Assembly (NCBI GenBank): GCA_014529385.2
Contig: CM043970.1
Span: 40,169,279 to 40,233,278 of the forward strand
From: Adiantum capillus-veneris
Lineage: Eukaryota; Streptophyta; Polypodiopsida; Polypodiales; Pteridaceae
Length of the DNA stretch: 64,000 bases
Reading direction: 5' to 3'
Shown piece after piece: positions 56,690 to 64,000 of the stretch (the first letter of the stretch is position 1; the number at the start of each line of letters is the position of its first letter). The notes below the pieces were generated by a model, which was not told the DNA's origin, did no database searches, and was given only the letters and a program-made list of their open reading frames with translations. The translations under genes and the position numbers were made by a program.

Positions 56690-59600
56690 GATAGTTTCCT
56701 ACGACTATATCTGAACATGAAATTTGGTCAGCTATATCCTTGCACTTTGTAGATGTTAGATCTTTGAGCAAGTTTTTTTAATCAAATTTTCACCAAAAGT
56801 GTATATTCAATGACATGGAACCACACTAGATCCATGTCCCCTTTGATCATCTAAAGATGAAATTTGAGCAGTGAGTAGTTGACAACATATGGAAAAACTT
56901 TTACAAAGAGCAGCATAGTAAAAAACTCCAAAAAGTTGACCAAATCATCAAAAGCCTACTTGCTAATCAAAAACCGTAGGGTAGACACAAAAGATTGTTT
57001 TGGATCAACAAAAAGTTTTCTAAATCGAAAAATTAAATGGTGGAGTAGACTACTCATATTGTAATAGTCCGTTAAAATTCTCTTCTTCTTCTTCTTCTTC
57101 TCACATTCTACATACACTACAACAAAAATACAATCGATGAATCTATGCAGATACAAAATCAAAAGTATGAATGATCACGGTATGGTCTTTTCTTCCTTGT
57201 GGACACTATGCAATTAAACAAAAACGATTGAAATAAATTGAAAATGAATGAAAACTTGACAGTATAAATAAAAATAATTGAAAAAAATTGAATATTAATA
57301 ATAAACTTGACAGTACTATATTGCAAGTAGACTAGAATTGACTGAGCAGACTGAATATATAGATCATCAATTTATGTATATATACATGTCAATACACAAA
57401 CATGATCATCCATTTGAATTCCACTACATCTATGTCGGGCCGGTCCAAATGATTCTCGTGTCCCCCAACACGTGAAGGTTGTCCCCCACTGTATGAAGAT
57501 GTTGCAGTGTGTTGCAGTGTGTGCCCACTGCTCATCTATCATCCTATCCTCCTTCTCCTCTCTAGCAACAAGCTCGAGATCTCTCTCATCGTGAACCTCC
57601 TGCATTCATAAAAGTTAAATTAAATTGATTGACAATTAAAAACTAATTTGAAAATCATTCTAACTTTAATAGATAACTCAATATTACAGAAATTACTCAA
57701 AAAGGGCATGCCGATGGAAGGATGCGCAACAAGGCTCTGTATCCCTGGTATGTCACCATCTTGATCTCTGGTTGGAGTCGGAGGTCGACCATAATCTTTG
57801 GTTTGTACAAAACAGATCCAAATTTTAGGGTTGTTCTTATTCACATCATTCTAAAAACTATGCTATGAAAATCTATAAATATATACTTACGAATGTGCCT
57901 ATGTAGCCATGCGACCCAAGTGGGACATATGGTCGCTCACCACTCTAGCCTGTGCTACCTCCTACATTGCATTCATTGAAAATAAATGATATTAAAGTTA
58001 CATCATAGGTGAATACATAAGTAATTAATTTAAAAATTCAAATTGTAAATTGACATACTTTTTGTTGTGGGAATTCTACCCATAATCAAATCTCCTGTCG
58101 AAAGTGGATCCATGAATCCTCATGGAATCTTGGAGATCTCTTATTTTCACCAACCATAGCATATTGCCTGTTTGTGTTCACAACAAGAGAAAACAATGTA
58201 CATTTGTATGTAAAAATGTATGTATGTATTTATATATATGTGTATTCATGTATATATGCATTTGATTATGTATGTATGTACATACGTATATATATGTGTG
58301 TATGTGTGTGTGTAGTGTGTGTGTTTGTGTGTATGTATGTATGTACATATATACACATGCACTAGTACTTTAGTCAAGTTAAATTTAACTTCTTTTTTAT
58401 ATAGATTCAAATTCCTCTCATACTCATCGCCTCCATTTTATAGCCAAGGAGACCACTCTCATACAATGGGACATGAAGAGCCTTCACTTCAAAGAGAGCG
58501 CATTCAGATTATTATAAAGAGGAATGTATTCCATGTTGGTGCGATAGATGTTGAGTCTTAAGTTGAAGGTTGTGATGCCAATGCCGTTCACATGAGGTGG
58601 ATTGGGGTGTTTATGCTCATGCACCAACAATCGCACACCAAGATCAACCTATATTTAGTATTCTTTATTCAAATTTATATTTATTTAAATTCTTATAGCT
58701 AATTGTGTCAATAATATAAATAATATTTCAGATATAGGCGCATGCATCTCTAGTTGATGATGAGGATACCATCTATGATCAAGCTGCTCGTCATTCTCAC
58801 ACACGACATGGTCATGCAATCCAAGAATTTCAAATGGACGTCTTGCAATAACCTTTTCCTTTCGGCCTTGAGAGCGAGACTCGTGGCAATTATGCATTGG
58901 TTAGTTCTCTATTGTCCTTAGTGCATATGTATAATCATAGACACTATGGGGGATAGCATGGAAGACCCCTTCTTAGAGATGGAGAGGGTTTTATCTTTTG
59001 GGGTGTTTGTTACATGATAGCTTCTTCTAACCTTCCAAATGGAGGACATGGCCTATTCATTGCACAAAACCTAAAAGTACAACCACATTCAGAGGTGATC
59101 CTTATGTGCTTTTGTGGACCCATATATGGATGGGGTCCTTGACATCAGTTGGCATGCTACATCCACATCATGAGCACTTATGGTTTGTGTCTCAATGCAG
59201 CATCCCTTTCAGGTAGAGGCATTACCCATGTATAAAGTCAAAGAATTTATATAGATGATAGATCATATACACATGCAAGCATAGCCGGCTTAATTAATAG
59301 TAGTTGGGGAAAGAATTCAAGAACCAATTGCACATTTTTGGAATGCAAAAATGGGCATGAACCGGAACACATGAGTAGAGATGTTCCAAGATACATTCTT
59401 TTAAATGCCATTAGATCATTATGTGCCGGTGTGATGAACTATTAGTGAAACACGGATTTCATAGGCCAAAAAGAGCATTATATCTCTAGATTGAATATGT
59501 AAAAGTGTATACATGAAACGTGCAATTGTGGATTATGTATCAAATTTTTGAGATTTACACGTCTATATTTGATACTATTTGGTTTTTAGCTTAATCAATT

Positions 59601-59750
59601 TGTTTCCTTCATAAATGCTAAGTATGTTGACAAAATATGAAGTTTGATTTTTGTATATAGAATTCTTATAATTGTATCTATGTGATAGGTTCCAGAGTAT
59701 GATGTTGAAATGATGTGCATTTACCTTGTCATGGCATATCACATATGTCA
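56690..59750. other. Unassigned stretch inside CACTA-2
   Basis: No supported gene. It contains (CTT)n near 57080-57100, a CACTACAACAAAAAT string at 57115, and ATGT/GT-rich tracts at 58200-58350. The 5' exons of the TNP2 gene may be here, but I cannot identify them. Confidence 0.45.
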
Positions 59751-59755
59751 ATTGA

Positions 59756-62700
59756 GTGTATGAAAATCCTTTGAGTGATCCAAACAACTATGAGAGATTA
59801 ATGAAAATATATGGTTCATATTTCAACAAAGAGAATGGTGTTCTCGATGACGGTGATGGCATGGATGGTTTTATTCACGATTGGTATGAAGAAAGTGAAT
59901 CCTATAATAACAAAAGTTTTCTTAGATCAAAGCACTTGAGCAAATCTATGAAGGTGCAAATTTGTCACGATTAAGCATGAGTTTGCCTCCAAAATTGTTA
60001 TGCTTGGAGTAATGCAACATCCATTTTGGCACTATTAAAGTAAATGTTTTCTCCGTTGTCAATGTTTATTGTACTATTTTTGAATGTTTTAATACTTAGT
60101 CTATATGTAGTGCTTTCTCAAAATGTTGCAGGCTACTATCTCAAAATTTCTTACCCTCAAACAACATCCTTCTTACATCAAGAGATGAAGTAAAAAGATG
60201 TTGAGCAAGCTTGGACTCGATTACAATGCCATACATGCATGTCCCAATTGATTTTATTTTGTATAGAGACGAATGCAAAAATGAAAAGGCATGTCCAAAA
60301 TGTAAAACATCTTATTATAAAGATACAAGCAGACAGATCCCTCGTAAGGTGATTTGACATTTTCTGTTGGCACCCTGTATACAACACATATTTCAAACCC
60401 TAGATTTAGCAAGGCTTATGGACTGGGGAGCAAACAATGCAAGTATACGGATAGGATTATGATAATTCTCTCAATTTTTTTTGCATTCAAACACATCAAT
60501 ACAAAATGGCATGAGTTTGAAAGAGAACCACGACACATTAAGATAGGTGTTGGCTTGGATAGTGTGAATCTATTCTCCATGCACTCAAGTAAATTGTATA
60601 CTGGGCCAGTAGTTCTAGTTAACTACAATCTGTCACCCTTTATTTGCTTTTAAAAAGAGCATTTACTTTTGTCTCTCATTATTCCAAGAAAATGTTAAGT
60701 TAAAAACATTAGTGTATACTTGGCACCTCTAATTGACTACCTCCAAGAATTGTGGAGAGGCATAGACATGCTGATATGTGAAAACAAGAATCTTAGCATG
60801 GAGTTCAAGGAATACTATACACAACTTTCCAAGCTACAAATTATGTGTCGGTACTGATTTGCGCTTAAGTAATACATGCAGATACTTTTCATTTGATTCT
60901 ATTTTTTTTCATAATACTAAATATTTTACTATGGATGTAGGGTGTTCAATCAAAGGTTATAAACCTTGTCCCTCATGCAATGATTGGTTGAAATCTATGT
61001 ATTGTAAGCATCTTAATAAAAATATATACCTCTGACACAAACGATTTTACCTGAAGATCATTTTCTATGACAAAGAGCACAAACTAGACATTTCAATGGA
61101 AAGGTTGAGAGTGGATGATATCCAAAACAGATGACACCCGTAGCTATGTACCTAAAGTGGATTGAAGGGCCTATAATCTATCTAGAGTCAGAGCTTACAA
61201 GAGATGGAGATGATGACCAATCTTGAAGATGATCCTCTGTAACTCCCTCTATCTCTCTGTATGGTTTTCTTTGGGGTATTGGAAGATCTGTCACCTTCTT
61301 GATCCTATGCATATAGTCAAAAATGTATGCCACTCTTTGTGAAAACGTCTTATTGGTTTGAAAGACATAGAAGCGTCTCAAAATGAATTAAAAGATCAAA
61401 ATTACAAACGCAACTTGTGGCCCCATGTTTATAAAGAGACGGGTCAAAAAGAATATACACCTATACCATGGGTGCGTACCTCCAAAGAGATTGACACAAT
61501 TAATCAAAGAATATTGTCTATCCGCACACCCACGGGATATGCTGCCTCATTGAAGAATATAGTCACTGTGAATGACACAAGTATTTCAAACTTGAAGAAG
61601 CCACATGATTGGCATAATTTCATCAAGGTAATATTTTTTAAATCGTAAAAACTCCTTCCTCCAACCAAGAGATACTAATTTAATTGTAAATTGATACACG
61701 TAGCATGTTTTCCCCCTTGTTATTGATGATTGCTTAACGAGTGATATCCAAGATGTTATCTTTTGTTTATGGTAGAAAGGTATGTGTATAGCTCATGGAT
61801 GTTTGTATATGTACTTTTAATAAACATTTCGCAGACTGTTCTTCTATTTTCTTGTAGATGGTTCATGTCTAAGGAGATTGATACAAGGGCAATACCACAA
61901 AATAAAAGGAAATTCATTGAGCTCCTTTGTTTTTAAGAGAAAGAGTTACCAACATCCTTTTTCTATATCCAAGTTCATGTACTCATTCATCTTATGGATA
62001 ATATAGAGATTTCATGTGTTGTTAGCACTCGTTGGATGTTTTTGGTTGAAATATTTATGGGAGTTCTAAAGGGGCTTGTTCACCAAAGAGCATGACTAGA
62101 GGGTTCAATGGCCAAGGGATGGGTGCTTAGAGAGTACATGTATTACCTTTCAAAGTACTTGGAGAGTGTTGACATAGCTATTCCTCGGAGATGGACAATG
62201 TAAGAGTCTCCTACATTGTTAGATGAGGTGTTATGTGGCAAGGGAAGTCCTCGCAAGTTGACAGCAACAGAACGCTTGAACATATCCATGTTTGTATTTA
62301 CAAATCACAATGTATGGAAAGATTTTTCAAAGTGTACCAAGAAGCTTGAAACCCACAAAGAAGGCAAAGAGCTAGCAAACCTACCAAGGCTAAACCTCCA
62401 TCCATTCTTTCATGGTTATCGAAACGTATCAGAGATGGAATTCTAGAGGGAGAAGACATCACTGATCAGAGAGATTGGATTTGGTTATGATAGAGAAGTA
62501 ATAAATCTTCCATGAATTACTAAGTTGTTTGAATTTCTCTATGAATGTATATTACAAAGTTGTGTGAATTTGTAATATTCTTACTTGAAATTTATGTACT
62601 CGGCTCTGTGCTTTTAGGTATCCACGTATAGCAACATGTAGGCCTACGCACAACATCTTTGAGTTGACAATAATGATCAATGACACATTACTCAATATTC

Positions 62701-63304
62701 TTGCATTGTTTCATCTTTTAGGAAAAAATCACGTGCAAGCTCAAGAGATACAAACCCTATTGATGAGGAGCTTGGCTATGTGGAAACCATAGTTGGTATC
62801 TATGAACTCAACTTCCGTGTTTGCAAGCGGGTAATAAAATTTTGTCGATATACACAAATATGGATGTTATTAACTTTGAAGTTTCTTTTAAGGAATTTTG
62901 AATATCTTATATTCAAATAGATTGTATTGAAGATTGATTGGTTCCATGGTGCTGAGTATAAAGGGGCTAGAGCTACAATGAGACAAAATCCATCTGGTTT
63001 TTGACCAGTTGACTCTTCAAAACCATCATGGACAACACAAGAACCATATATTTTGTCGGCATATTTTGAGCACGCCTTCTTCTATAGTTCTCCAAATTCT
63101 CTCAGTCCATGGATGCAAGTCGTGCCTATCAATCCTCAAGGACATCAAATATTTGACACCACCAACTCAGATGAAATCTTAGATGATGTAACTCAAGAGA
63201 TAAACATGACTTCTATGCATTTCCATCTCCTAGTAGCATTAGCATATGATGACTACTCTAACCAGAACAGAGTGACATTCATGCAATGGAAGATATGGCC
63301 TTAG
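59756..63304 (+). pseudogene. TNP2-like transposase of CACTA-2, heavily decayed
   Basis: Pieces in order: SDPNNYERLMKIYGSYFNKE (59770), KKMLSKLGLDYNAIHACPN (60196), CKNEKACPKCK-like and RQIPRKVI (60270-60350), then AFKHINTKWHEFEREPRHIK and IGVGLDSVNLFSMHSSK (60490-60590), the core absent from CACTA-1. After this come RILSIRTPTGYAASLKN and KKPHDWHNFIK (61530-61630), STRWMFLVEIFMGVLKG with EGSMAKGWVL (62020-62130, DUF4218), then DEELGYVETIVGIYELNFRV (62760) and DWFHGAEYKGARATMRQNPS with YSSPNSLSPWMQVVPINPQG (62940-63150, DUF4216). Stops and frame changes occur throughout, including TGA after QNPSGF. Confidence 0.85.
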
Positions 63305-64000
63305 AGTTAGACATTGAGCCTTCATGTGATCCTTATCCATCCTTGATTATTTTTCTAGACACTCTCTGTCTTGATGCAAATTTGATAGTTGAAGACCTTC
63401 AAGAAGCAATGAAGGACAATGACGAGATCAAATGAATCATTGACCTCTTCTTGAGTTTGATTGAACCCTAAAGAATAGAGTATCACAAAATAGAATGAGC
63501 ACTCTAATCCACTCAAGATATTGAGTACTCAAACCTTTAATTGGTAAGAACGAACTATCCTTTTTTTTATTAAATAGAATTTGGTACTATATAATTTTTA
63601 TTTATTTTATTTTTATTTTTTCTCTCCTACTTTATCCCCTTTTTGTATGGGACACCGGCCTTTGCGGTAGAGGCTAGCCCAGTGGCTACATGCCCTCAAG
63701 CTTGGGAGTGAGCCCATATTGGATCTATGGTTGGGAGATGAGCATGATGTTTGCCCATTATGTGTTTAGGAGAGAGTTCAGATTTTGCGGCCTGCCATGT
63801 GTTTAGGATTTTTCTTGCTTTATAATCGCAAATATTGTTGGGGACAACAATTCAAAATAAGGGGAGAAGCATTACATCCCCAGACATCAGGTTGGATGCC
63901 TGTAGTAGATCCGGTCAGTGTGACCCTATAAGTAGGACTTGAATCTCATTTAAAAACCTTGTTGTGTTACCAATGGAGGCTATGCCCACACACCCATACT
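63305..64000. other. Unassigned window end with possible tRNA-related SINE
   Basis: Noncoding. Around 63668-63735, GGCTAGCCCAGTGGCTAC resembles box A of a tRNA, and a weak box B-like TTGGATCTATGG follows about 40 bp later. No target duplications were found, so a SINE is only possible. Confidence 0.3.

Noticed and set aside
57115-57131. CACTACAACAAAAATAC as the true left end of CACTA-2
   Set aside because: The string fits a CACTA terminus but no subterminal repeats follow it, whereas the CACTAC at 55915 has them and interrupts a gypsy gene. Kept as an alternative only.

Overview
The window looks like transposon-dense nuclear DNA of a land plant with a large genome. Evidence: two CACTA (En/Spm) elements with TNP2/TNP1-type genes and GT-AG introns, several Ty3/gypsy elements nested in one another, long GA/CT/CA microsatellites, a tRNA-derived SINE, and no ordinary single-copy host gene that I can support. 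A fern or another non-seed or early-diverging plant is my guess from the unusual DNA transposon at 40-52 kb, but this is inference only.

Layout. 1-5310: 3' part of CACTA-1, with a TNP2-type transposase pseudogene that has lost its central catalytic part, an apparently intact three-exon TNP1/Ptta-like gene, subterminal CGTCGCTA repeats and the terminal GTAGTG. 5311-8998: mostly unassigned, with a TATA box and short ORF near 8.5-8.9 kb. 8999-15456: a non-autonomous gag-only LTR retrotransposon with two LTRs of about 2.2 kb. 15457-17200: minus-strand remnant of a gene homologous to gene 1 of the 40-52 kb transposon, beside its own repeat cluster. 18150-22560: decayed plus-strand Ty3/gypsy gag-pol. 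22700-27060: microsatellites and a 136-bp tandem repeat. 28433-39633: minus-strand Ty3/gypsy element (LTR, gag-pol, LTR) whose right LTR is split by a 2.8-kb solo LTR with a perfect 5-bp target duplication. This right LTR also serves a second tandem copy (39634-39994 and 52369-52924).

That second gypsy copy is split by the most interesting object here, a 12,370-bp DNA transposon (39995-52364). It has 22-bp imperfect terminal inverted repeats, a probable 4-bp target duplication, and three genes: (1) a plus-strand coiled-coil plus RING-like protein; (2) a plus-strand FCP1/SCP-type HAD-domain protein; (3) a minus-strand DDD transposase with motifs DFAENY, WSDGAASQ and GHGKGEHDG. Hundreds of bases of AGTGGT/ACCACT palindromic repeats fill its introns and spacers. 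DDD plus a 4-bp duplication recalls the Sola superfamily, but the two accessory genes and the repeat system are not something I recognise as described.

54357-55914 is a minus-strand gypsy 3' end that shares its polypurine-tract context with the gag-only element. It is cut at 55915 by CACTA-2, which runs off the window and carries a degenerate TNP2 gene that retains the core missing from CACTA-1. Many in-frame stops in these elements are TAG or TAA where Gln is expected, or TGA where Arg is possible, as expected from C-to-T decay of methylated transposons.
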